Positions 9,097 through 16,542 of a DNA stretch of 64,000 nt are shown piece after piece. A program made the position numbers and the translations under genes. Each line of letters starts with the position of its first letter. Positions within the stretch are counted from its first letter, which is position 1. This DNA is from Ponticaulis koreensis DSM 19734 (GTDB taxonomy: Bacteria > Pseudomonadota > Alphaproteobacteria > Caulobacterales > Hyphomonadaceae). Location: assembly GCF_000420665.1 (NCBI RefSeq), contig NZ_ATVJ01000001.1, forward strand, positions 1,674,001 through 1,738,000. The letters are read 5' to 3'. Under the pieces are notes generated by a model. It worked only from the letters and a program-made list of their open reading frames with translations. It was not told the origin of the DNA and did not search any database.

Positions 9097-10522
9097 AGAA
9101 TACAGGCGGCCTTTTATCGAACCATGGTTTCGCCTCTTCCAGCTGGGCTGCGAGGCGGTAGAGAAGAGCTTCATGGCCATAACGCGCACCGAACATCATG
9201 CCAATTGGCAGATTGTTGGATGACCAATGCAGAGGCACAGACATGGCCGGAGCGCCTGTCATGTTGAAAACAGAGGCATGCGGCGCAAAGCTCGTGACGG
9301 CTTTGCCATAGGCGTCCTTGTCTTCGCGGGACAGGCTCAGATCGCCCAGCCTGTCCGGCTCTCTGGACAGCATAGGCGAAAGGCAGAGATCAAAATTGCC
9401 AGCATCCATCCAGTTGTCGAAGGTGACGGCCGTTTCCTGAAATACGCCATTAGCCCATGCGAGCATGGACATCGGGACGGTATGGCCGAGGTTCACCATA
9501 TCGCGTGTCAGAGGCTCGAGGTCATCATCTTGTAGCGGACGGCCGAGTGCCTGTGCGCGTGATTGGGTGAGATCCGCAGTGTAAGCGGAAATGTTCATCA
9601 GTAGGGCTTTTCCGATAGCTTCACCACTCAGCTCGGGCGTTGACGCTTCGACTACATGCCCAAGGTCTTCGAGGAGCTTAGCGGTGTCATCCAGCCCTTT
9701 TTGAGCCTCTGCGTCAGGCTTTGTGCCGTTCGGTGCGGTCGTCCAAAGTGCAATACGCAGCTGGCGCGGCGTATTCTTCAGTTGATCCAGAAAAGAGACC
9801 GGCTCGTCCGGCGCCACATAACGTGAACCCGGTTCGCGGCCATGCGTAAGGTCCATAAGCAAAGCGTTATCGCGTACACTGCGGGACACGGCATGGACTG
9901 TAGAAAGGCCGCTCCAGCCTTCTGTGCGGACAGGCCCCATCGGGATACGGCCACGTGACGGTTTCATGCCGAACAGGCCGGTGCACGCCGCGGGGATACG
10001 AATGGAGCCGCCACCGTCACTTGCCTGCGCGAGTGGAAGCACACCTGAAGCAACTGCCGAGGACGCGCCGCCGGACGAGCCGCCGGACGTGCGCTCTAGG
10101 TTCCACGGGTTTTTCGTCTGCCCGAACAGGGCGCTTTCGGTTGAGGTTGTCAGGCCGTATTCGGGACTGGTCGTCTGGCCGAAGGTTACAATGCCGGCTT
10201 TGCGATACCGCTCGACAAGCTCGGAGTTCTTATCTGCTACAAAATCCTTGAATAGCCGAGAGCCTGAGGTCAGCGGTGCGCCTTTCACAGCAACGCCAAG
10301 ATCTTTCGTCATGAACGGAATGCCCGATAGCGGGCCTTTCGGAAGGCCTTCGCTGATCTGGGCTTCTGCAATATCCGGAAACAGTGCGGAGACGCAGTTC
10401 AACTCTTCTTTAGCCTTTTTGGCGCGGCTCAGGGCCTCATCCATCAGCTCTTTCGGGCTGACTTCCTTCTTCGCGACGAGCTCTGCGAGGCCGATGGCGT
10501 CGTATTGCGTGTATTCCTTCAT
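9089..10522 (-). CDS. Amidase, amidase-signature family
   Basis: A 477-residue amidase-signature enzyme expected to hydrolyse an amide or ester substrate in the cytoplasm. The Ser-cisSer-Lys triad can be placed: Lys73 in MTKDLG, the cis-Ser at about 149 in SGGSSGGAS, and the nucleophile Ser173 in DGGGSIRIPAA, with the usual 24-residue spacing between the two serines. Length fits stand-alone amidases rather than GatA, and no GatB/GatC lies nearby. A strong ribosome site GGGGAGAGAC precedes the ATG, and this site can be paired in a hairpin (10526-10555). It is third in the cluster isomerase-VOC-amidase-GFA. Substrate unknown. Confidence 0.92.
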   Translation of the reverse strand: MKEYTQYDAIGLAELVAKKEVSPKELMDEALSRAKKAKEELNCVSALFPDIAEAQISEGLPKGPLSGIPFMTKDLGVAVKGAPLTSGSRLFKDFVADKNSELVERYRKAGIVTFGQTTSPEYGLTTSTESALFGQTKNPWNLERTSGGSSGGASSAVASGVLPLAQASDGGGSIRIPAACTGLFGMKPSRGRIPMGPVRTEGWSGLSTVHAVSRSVRDNALLMDLTHGREPGSRYVAPDEPVSFLDQLKNTPRQLRIALWTTAPNGTKPDAEAQKGLDDTAKLLEDLGHVVEASTPELSGEAIGKALLMNISAYTADLTQSRAQALGRPLQDDDLEPLTRDMVNLGHTVPMSMLAWANGVFQETAVTFDNWMDAGNFDLCLSPMLSREPDRLGDLSLSREDKDAYGKAVTSFAPHASVFNMTGAPAMSVPLHWSSNNLPIGMMFGARYGHEALLYRLAAQLEEAKPWFDKRPPVFYD

Positions 10523-10525
10523 GTC

Positions 10526-10555
10526 TCTCCCCTGTGTGTTTTCTTTAAGGGGAGA
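10526..10555 (-). promoter_or_regulatory. Hairpin that covers the amidase ribosome-binding site
   Basis: On the reverse strand an eight-base stem (TCTCCCCT with AGGGGAGA) closes a loop of 14 bases, and its 3' arm is the amidase Shine-Dalgarno sequence itself. Base pairing is seen directly; any effect on translation is inference. It could also act as a weak attenuator between the VOC gene and the amidase gene. Confidence 0.4.
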
Positions 10556-10629
10556 ATTTCAGGTTTTTCGTAACTTGTCAGGTCTGCAATTGATGTGTTC
10601 TTCTCAATACACTTTCGGGACCTGCGCGA

Positions 10630-11019
10630 TCAGTGGTCGGTCTCGATCGGTTCCCATAATTCGATTTTGCGACCGTCCGGATCCATCAGCCAGGCGAACT
10701 TGCCATATCCATAAGTTTCGCGCGGCTGAACCTGCTCAATGCCTTCCGCTTCAAGTCGGGCGAGCACGCCATCCAGATCGTCCACCATCAGGTTGATCAT
10801 GAACGGTAGGTCTGACGGCTTGAAGTAATCCGACTTTTCAAAAGGTGCGAAGATGGATTGCGCGCCTTTCGGGAATTGCTCACCGGCTTCTTTGTGGGAG
10901 AAATTCCACCCGCCAAAATCGTTCGTGTCGTCGCCGATCACTTTGGCGTACCATGCTTTTGTCGCGTCCACGTCCGCGCAGTGAAAGAAGATGCCGCCGA
11001 CACCTATGACTTTTGACAT
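10630..11019 (-). CDS. VOC-family (glyoxalase/bleomycin-resistance fold) protein
   Basis: A 129-residue vicinal-oxygen-chelate protein. It shows the two beta-alpha-beta-beta-beta modules: GIFFHCADVDATKAWYAKVIG in the first and a second with FMINLMVDDLDGVLARLEAEGIE, ending in a strand LMDPDGRKIELWEP that carries the usual metal-ligand Glu. The fold covers glyoxalases, dioxygenases and isomerases, so the reaction is not determined. A GAGGGGG ribosome site precedes the start. It sits 12 bases downstream of the isomerase gene and upstream of the amidase gene. Confidence 0.87.
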   Translation of the reverse strand: MSKVIGVGGIFFHCADVDATKAWYAKVIGDDTNDFGGWNFSHKEAGEQFPKGAQSIFAPFEKSDYFKPSDLPFMINLMVDDLDGVLARLEAEGIEQVQPRETYGYGKFAWLMDPDGRKIELWEPIETDH

Positions 11020-11031
11020 GTGAATTCCCCC

Positions 11032-11679
11032 TCAGGATTTCTGCGGGACGCCTGACTGCTTCATGCGCCATTCCAGAATATCGAGGCGATCCTGCCCGAA
11101 AAACGGCTCGTCTTCAAACACCATTAGAGGAACGCCCCAATGTCCGGCGTTTTTCTGGGCAGCTTCATTAGATTCAATTTCGGCTTCTAACTCGGCCTCA
11201 CGCTCAATTGCTTCCGCGTCGAGTGCGGCAAGGTCGAGGCCGGCGCGTGCCACGGCATCTGACAGGGCGCTCCCTTCCGTCCAGTTGTTTTGGCCCGACC
11301 AGATGAGGGTCGAGACTTCATAGAAGTAATCAAGCGCTTGTGGCGTGTGGCTAGCGAGCACGCCGAGGCGTGTCAGGCGGCGAATGTAGGGTTGGTCGGC
11401 TGGCACGTCACCGGTCGCCATATCCATGACCACCGGGTCTGGGTTTGGGCGGCCGAAGGGCAGGCTGTTGAACTGGGCAATCCGGAAACAGTCGCGCATC
11501 AGATAGGGAGGCCAGAGCGGATTGACCTGTTTGAAAAAGCCCGGAATGCGCACCGCAATCGGATAGACCGGCTTGATGGTGAAAGGCACGTCCCAACGCT
11601 TGCTCATTTCTCGAAGGCGTGGGGTCGCCAGATAGGAATATGGGCTGCGGAACGACCAGTAGATATCGACGCCTGACAT
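11032..11679 (-). CDS. 2-hydroxychromene-2-carboxylate isomerase-like protein (DsbA/GST-kappa fold)
   Basis: A 215-residue thioredoxin-fold protein of the HCCA-isomerase/GST-kappa group. The N-terminal strand and helix read DIYWSFRSPYSYLATPRLRE, with the SFRSPYSYL segment that binds glutathione in this family. The C-terminal WGVPLMVFEDEPFFGQDRLDILEW is the typical cis-Pro and closing helix. Characterised members isomerise hydroxychromene carboxylate in naphthalene breakdown with glutathione, but most genomic members have no known substrate. It starts the reverse-strand cluster; GGGAG lies just upstream of the ATG. Confidence 0.88.
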   Translation of the reverse strand: MSGVDIYWSFRSPYSYLATPRLREMSKRWDVPFTIKPVYPIAVRIPGFFKQVNPLWPPYLMRDCFRIAQFNSLPFGRPNPDPVVMDMATGDVPADQPYIRRLTRLGVLASHTPQALDYFYEVSTLIWSGQNNWTEGSALSDAVARAGLDLAALDAEAIEREAELEAEIESNEAAQKNAGHWGVPLMVFEDEPFFGQDRLDILEWRMKQSGVPQKS

Positions 11680-11769
11680 GTTTTTCTCCCGTGTTTTCGG
11701 GAAGTTTGTCAGCTTAAGCGCCGCGTGTCAGCGTTTAACTGGAGGGCCTGAGAACACTTTGTGGTGACC

Positions 11770-12726
11770 CTAGCCGTCCTCTCCCTGCGGCAGGTGCACT
11801 GTTATCAGATCGACCTGAGGCGGCATCAGTAAACGCATGGGAAGACCAACCATGCCCGTGCCGGACGTGATGTATATCTGATGTGGCTCGGCGATGGCAT
11901 CGGCAGACGCGGGCGTGACTTCTTCATAGAGCCCCCGATCAAATCCGTACTGAGAGGGTAGGGCGCGCTGATACAGGCCCGGAATTCTGATCTGGCCGCC
12001 ATGCGTGTGCCCTGCAAATAACACGTCATACCGTACGTTTGGCGGGATACGCATCGCCACGTCCGGATTGTGAGTGAGGATGATGCGCGGCGTGCCTGTT
12101 GGCGGGTTCTCTGTGGGGTATTCAATCTGTCCCTGCCAGAGGTCTGATGTGCCTGTCAGCCATATCTCGCGACCGTTCAGAGTAACGATCTCCGTTCGGT
12201 TATTCAGGAGGTGGACGTTCTCAAGCGTCGCGAAATAGTCTGCCAGCTGCATGCCGAGATCAGGGCCCGGAAAGCCGACATCATGATTGCCGAGAACTAT
12301 AAAGACGGGCTTTCCAAAATTGTTCAGCTCTTTAAAGGTCGCTTCAATCTGATCTTCCGGCAAATGGTAGGTCAGGTCGCCAGCTACGAGCACGGCGTCA
12401 AAGTCCAGAGTGTCCGCCCGCTCGCGTATCCGTTCGAGCGGCATGGCATTGCCGAACATGCCGATATGCGTGTCGGAGAATAATAACAGACGGATGTCAT
12501 CGCCGTCCTTTGCGGGTGAGCCGGCGAGTGCGATCTCCGCCTCAATTGTCCGTAAAATGCGCGGCTCGACAAAGCGGGCATAGGCCGGCACCGAAGCCAG
12601 AAGAACTAAAGATAAAGCGCCCCAGCGATAAAAGCCGGAGCGCCTGATCATGAGCCACCCCATTGCGAAGACGAATGGGAAATAGAGAAAGCTGGCGTAG
12701 AAAATGAACTGTTTCATGAGCATCAT
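11770..12726 (-). CDS. Membrane-anchored metallophosphoesterase (COG1408-like)
   Basis: A 318-residue calcineurin-like phosphoesterase with two N-terminal membrane helices (about residues 6-28 and 33-50). All metal-ligand motifs are present: DTHIG at 85, GDLT at 116, GNHD at 146 and GHTHGG in the C-terminal third. The layout matches COG1408 enzymes such as YkuE/YaeI, proposed to act on lipids or nucleotides at the membrane. Three in-frame ATGs cluster at the start; the first is taken. It is followed by no same-strand partner closer than 90 bases and preceded by the metal-dependent hydrolase gene, 33 bases away. Confidence 0.92.
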   Translation of the reverse strand: MMLMKQFIFYASFLYFPFVFAMGWLMIRRSGFYRWGALSLVLLASVPAYARFVEPRILRTIEAEIALAGSPAKDGDDIRLLLFSDTHIGMFGNAMPLERIRERADTLDFDAVLVAGDLTYHLPEDQIEATFKELNNFGKPVFIVLGNHDVGFPGPDLGMQLADYFATLENVHLLNNRTEIVTLNGREIWLTGTSDLWQGQIEYPTENPPTGTPRIILTHNPDVAMRIPPNVRYDVLFAGHTHGGQIRIPGLYQRALPSQYGFDRGLYEEVTPASADAIAEPHQIYITSGTGMVGLPMRLLMPPQVDLITVHLPQGEDG

Positions 12727-12759
12727 TGGTGATGCCCGATTGCACCTATTTTAAGGCGG

Positions 12760-13602
12760 TTATTCGGCAGCTACAGCGTCAAATTCGGCTTTCCATTCTG
12801 TCATTAGCGCACGATTGTCATGATCCCATGGGTGGAAGCCCGGTTTGAACCAGGAGAGCCAGACCTTCCAGCCGCGGCCAAACAGGTTCGGTGTTTTCCA
12901 GAGATATTTGTTGATCGCCTTCTTTGCGTCTTTCTTGTCCCAGCCTTCCGCTTCAAGAAGCATGGATGCGTATGTCGCAATATTGTTGGTGAAGGTTTTT
13001 GAGATGATCAGCATGGAGATACAGCGGCGCATATAGCGTTTGAAACCGGACCAGTCTTTGGAGACTTCGAGGAACACGTCATAGGCAACGGCCTTATGTT
13101 CGGTTTCTTCCATAGCGTGCCAGCGCCACATCGCTTCGATTTCAGGATCAGTGTTCTGGAACACATCCTGATGCTCGACCATCATGTCCGCCATCATGGC
13201 TGTGAAATGCTCAAGACAGATTGTGCCGATCAGCATACGCATCGGGCCGCCGGAGCGGGCAAAGGCGACACGCTCGCGGACAAAGCCTTCAATCTCTTCC
13301 ACCGGATATTTCTCGCGATCGATCAGCTGGTTCATGAGGTGATGTTCGCGTGAGTGGATCGCTTCCTGATGGATGAAGTCCTTCACATCCTGAAGCAGCT
13401 TGCCGGAAAGCTCTCCGCGATAATTGCGCACTGAGTCCATAAACATGCGCTCGCCATCAGGGAAGGTGAGCGACAGCGTGTTCATAATAGCTGTGCCGAC
13501 AGGATCGTTATCGAGCCAGTGCGGGTTCTTCGCGCCTTCATGGCTGAATTTGATGTCACGAGGAGAGATAGAAACGTCCTCTGGTGTGCGCTTTTCCGTC
13601 AT
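12760..13602 (-). CDS. Predicted metal-dependent hydrolase (COG3687/PF10118 family)
   Basis: A 280-residue, helix-rich cytoplasmic protein. Diagnostic segments include FPDGERMFMDSVRNYR, then KDFIHQEAIHSREHHLMN, then CLEHFTAMMADM and MEETEHKAVAYD. The repeated Glu/His clusters form a probable di-metal site within a ferritin-like four-helix bundle. The family is widespread in proteobacteria without a defined substrate. An AGGA ribosome site lies upstream. It is divergent from the TetR regulator gene (80 bases between the starts), so the regulator could control it. Confidence 0.88.
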   Translation of the reverse strand: MTEKRTPEDVSISPRDIKFSHEGAKNPHWLDNDPVGTAIMNTLSLTFPDGERMFMDSVRNYRGELSGKLLQDVKDFIHQEAIHSREHHLMNQLIDREKYPVEEIEGFVRERVAFARSGGPMRMLIGTICLEHFTAMMADMMVEHQDVFQNTDPEIEAMWRWHAMEETEHKAVAYDVFLEVSKDWSGFKRYMRRCISMLIISKTFTNNIATYASMLLEAEGWDKKDAKKAINKYLWKTPNLFGRGWKVWLSWFKPGFHPWDHDNRALMTEWKAEFDAVAAE

Positions 13603-13682
13603 CCGACAATTCCTGTTTCGCTAAGTGGCCGCTAAGGTGGGGCCAAGTTTGTTCACGAGTAATATAAGCGCTACTGACAAAA

Positions 13683-14294
13683 ATGTCGATAAGAAAAAAT
13701 AAGCAGCCCAGAATCCGTCGAACGCCCGAGGAATCGCGCGCGAATATCCTGTCTTCCGCGGAGCGACTTCTGACTGAGCAAGGGCCTCAAACGCTTCGCT
13801 TGGCTGATGTCGCAAAAGAAGCAGGCGTCGCTAATGCAACAGTGCTGCATCATTTTGGAACCATAGACGGCGTCCACACGGCGCTGATGGAGCGGATGAT
13901 TGCCGAGCTTGTCGAGAAGGTGATGGCGATCGAGCTGACAGAAGACACCGAAGTGTCGCGCGCTCAGGCGTTGACGACCTTGTTCGAAGCGTTCGAGCAG
14001 AAGCAGGCGTCAAAGCTGGCCGCCTGGCTGGAACTGACGCATCAGGCAGGAAGACTAACCAATGTGAGGCAGGTCGTGCGCGATGTGACCCGCAAGAAGT
14101 TTCACCATCAGAATGTGCCTGAAGACGTCGTGGAAGATGTGATGCTTGTCTGTATCACGCTGGCGCTGGGTGTCGGTCTCTTCGGGCAGACCTTGAGTGA
14201 AATGCTTGGCAAGCCGCCAAGTCGTGCGAAAGAAATGGCGCTTTCAGTGCTTATGCTGGGCCTGCGTCAGCTGGAGGCGGAGCGTAAAGGCTAA
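13683..14294 (+). CDS. TetR-family transcriptional regulator
   Basis: A 203-residue TetR/AcrR repressor. The N-terminal helix-turn-helix lies at about residues 38-60 (LRLADVAKEAGVANATVLHH), and the remainder is an all-helical ligand-binding and dimerisation domain ending in a helix with MLGLRQLEAERK. No strong ribosome site is seen before the ATG. The divergent metal-dependent hydrolase gene is the natural candidate target. Its 3' end overlaps the convergent meaB gene by four bases. Confidence 0.92.
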   Translation: MSIRKNKQPRIRRTPEESRANILSSAERLLTEQGPQTLRLADVAKEAGVANATVLHHFGTIDGVHTALMERMIAELVEKVMAIELTEDTEVSRAQALTTLFEAFEQKQASKLAAWLELTHQAGRLTNVRQVVRDVTRKKFHHQNVPEDVVEDVMLVCITLALGVGLFGQTLSEMLGKPPSRAKEMALSVLMLGLRQLEAERKG

Positions 14295-15247
14295 AAGCCC
14301 TCGACGCCGAAGGCGTCCAAAAGCTGTTCGGCAGCAGCAGATGCGGGGATCGCGCCGGTCTCAACGCCGTGTTTCATCGCCGCGAGCTTGGCTACCACAT
14401 CGGGATGAGAGCGGAAAGCCGCCATCAGCCCGTCCTGAATAAGCTCATTCATCCATGTGAGTTGCTGGTCCGCGCGGCGTTTATCCCGCGAGCCAGACTC
14501 TTCAGTCTTTTTCTTATGAAGTTCGATCGTGTCCCACAGCTCTTTGAGGCCATCGCCCGTTGCGCCTGCACAGGTCAGAACTGGCGGCGCCCATGACGGG
14601 TCCACCGGCTCCAGAATATGTAGAGCATTCTGGTAATGGCGCTGAGCGCGCTTGGCTGCTTTTTCGTCGATATCAGCTTTGTTGACGGCAATCAGGTCAG
14701 CGACTTCCAGCACACCTTTCTTGATGCCCTGCAGGTCATCGCCCGCATTTGGCAGCATCAGGACGAGGAAGAAGTCCACCATATTAGCGACAACAGTTTC
14801 AGACTGGCCGACGCCGACCGTCTCCACCAGGATGACGTCATATCCTGCCGCTTCACACAGGAGCAGACTTTCCCGGGTTTTGCGCGCGACCCCGCCAAGC
14901 GTCTCACCCGCAGGTGACGGGCGCACAAAGGCTTTCTCATCAACTGATAGTCGCGCCATACGGGTCTTATCGCCCAGAATAGAGCCGCCCGAGCGCTGCG
15001 AGGTCGGGTCGACTGCAAGCACAGCAACCTTGTGCCCCATCTCGGTGAGCATGGTTCCAAATGCATCAATAAAAGTGGACTTACCGACGCCTGGCACACC
15101 GGTAATGCCGATCCGCTGGCTCTTGCCCGTTTCGGACATGACAGAAGACAGAAGCTTGCGCGCTTCGGTTTGATGGTCCGTGCGGCGGCTTTCAACGCGG
15201 GTGATGGCGCGGGCAAGGCCCCGGCGTGTGCTCAGATCGACTTCCAT
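14291..15247 (-). CDS. meaB: Methylmalonyl-CoA mutase-associated GTPase MeaB
   Basis: MeaB is a G3E-family P-loop GTPase that gates cobalamin loading and protects methylmalonyl-CoA mutase from inactivation. The 318-residue protein has the P-loop GITGVPGVGKST at 47-58, the DPTSQRSGGSILGDKTRM switch segment, ETVGVGQSE, and the NKADI guanine-specificity motif. The mutase genes lie about 9 kb away (23.3-28.1 kb) rather than adjacent. It starts six bases after the stop of an unknown gene, so the two are probably one operon. Confidence 0.95.
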   Translation of the reverse strand: MEVDLSTRRGLARAITRVESRRTDHQTEARKLLSSVMSETGKSQRIGITGVPGVGKSTFIDAFGTMLTEMGHKVAVLAVDPTSQRSGGSILGDKTRMARLSVDEKAFVRPSPAGETLGGVARKTRESLLLCEAAGYDVILVETVGVGQSETVVANMVDFFLVLMLPNAGDDLQGIKKGVLEVADLIAVNKADIDEKAAKRAQRHYQNALHILEPVDPSWAPPVLTCAGATGDGLKELWDTIELHKKKTEESGSRDKRRADQQLTWMNELIQDGLMAAFRSHPDVVAKLAAMKHGVETGAIPASAAAEQLLDAFGVEGF

Positions 15248-15253
15248 GCTGTG

Positions 15254-15964
15254 TCAGTACGCGTCTTCACCGCGCTCATCAAGCAGGGCGCGGCTGTGTC
15301 GCACGCTAGCGCGAACCATTTGTGCAGGTGCATCCGATGAGAGATCCAGAACCCAGTTGAACAAGGTCGGAGGCAGTCCGTCGGTTTCGTCTTCCAGATC
15401 GTTCTCCAGCGTTATTGCCAGAGCCAGTGCACCGGTGGTCTTTGCCTGTGCCGCCTGCCAGACGAGATATTTGAAGAAGCGTCTGAGGTCACTCTGATCA
15501 TCCGGATCAAGGTCCAGCAATTGACAGAGTTCGCGATAGCTTTCTGCCTGAGAGTGAGGCTCCGCAGGAAATGGCGACGGCGCGGACAAAATCGAAAGTA
15601 CTCGCGCAATTTCGCTGGCGTTCAACTCGCTCATCAAATCCGAGGCAGTTTCGCAGAAACGGGTCGCATCACCGGCTTTCAGGTCTTGCTGGTGTGCCCA
15701 CAGATCTCGCAAGCGGGAGAGGGTTTTGATGTCGTCCTGAATGCTTGCAATCTTCAAATGGTTCAGCACACGCAGCCAGTCGCGCGCATCCATTTCGAAG
15801 CCTTTTTTGAGCACCGGGCTCGAGGGCGGCAGGATTTCGCTCATTTTCAGATGATGGGCTTCGGGCATGGCATTCACCCGAAACGGTAGCTCACATTTCA
15901 TGATGCGCAGGGCGACATCAATGCGCGCGTGATCGGATAGGGGAAAGTGCTGGCTGTTATGCAT
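15254..15964 (-). CDS. Unknown helical protein upstream of meaB
   Basis: A 236-residue protein I do not recognise. It appears all-helical and cytoplasmic: segments such as ARDWLRVLNHLKIASIQDDI and FCETASDLMSELNASEIARV, and the C-terminal third LFNWVLDLSSDAPAQMVRAS, are amphipathic helices. No membrane segment or catalytic motif is visible. Start uncertain: later in-frame ATGs exist near residues 22, 33 and 41. Stop and meaB start are six bases apart, so it is probably co-transcribed with meaB, but a functional link is inference only. Confidence 0.7.
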   Translation of the reverse strand: MHNSQHFPLSDHARIDVALRIMKCELPFRVNAMPEAHHLKMSEILPPSSPVLKKGFEMDARDWLRVLNHLKIASIQDDIKTLSRLRDLWAHQQDLKAGDATRFCETASDLMSELNASEIARVLSILSAPSPFPAEPHSQAESYRELCQLLDLDPDDQSDLRRFFKYLVWQAAQAKTTGALALAITLENDLEDETDGLPPTLFNWVLDLSSDAPAQMVRASVRHSRALLDERGEDAY

Positions 15965-16078
15965 TGTCGATAACTTAGGTGTGTCGCGACAAAATGCCTA
16001 TGAATTCCTGCACGCTCGCGCGGGAAATTCTGATATTAGAACATCATGAAATGTTGATTTTGGATCAGGGGATTGATG

Positions 16079-16420
16079 ATGAGCTACACCGATAAAATCC
16101 GCGACATGCGCAGCGAGCTGCGAGAACTCAATAAGACCATTTCGGATGCAACCAAAGGCTTCGGCACGCTCTCTATGGCTGTAAAAGACAATGGTGTTCT
16201 GAGCCTCAAGGAAAAAGAGTTCATTGCCCTGGGCATGGCCATCTCACAGCGCTGCGAGCCTTGCATCAACTTCCACGTCGAAGCCCTCATGAAGGCGGGC
16301 GGCACACGCGAAGAGCTGGGAGATGTGTTAGCCATGGGTATTCAGATGGGCGGCGGTCCTGGCCTCATGTATGCCGGACATGCACTGGCATGTTGGGATG
16401 AACTTGCAGCGAATAACTGA
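16079..16420 (+). CDS. AhpD-like carboxymuconolactone decarboxylase-family protein
   Basis: A 113-residue alkylhydroperoxidase-fold protein. The redox motif RCEPCINFHVEA (CxxC followed by a His four residues on) is complete, so a peroxidase or disulfide role is more likely than decarboxylation. The fold continues with ALMKAGGTREELGDVLAMGIQMGGG. Three start codons sit in tandem (TTG 16073, ATG 16076, ATG 16079); the last has the best spacing of seven bases from AGGGG. It stands alone between divergent and downstream genes. Confidence 0.9.
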   Translation: MSYTDKIRDMRSELRELNKTISDATKGFGTLSMAVKDNGVLSLKEKEFIALGMAISQRCEPCINFHVEALMKAGGTREELGDVLAMGIQMGGGPGLMYAGHALACWDELAANN

Positions 16421-16542
16421 TCCATCCGACATTCATATATTGACTGCATAAATGTCCCCCGGATCGCGACGGATGAGTTCAGCCGGTTCGTGACACTTGA
16501 GAGCGTGGGTATGATACCCAGCGGGAAGTAACGAGGTTTTGT

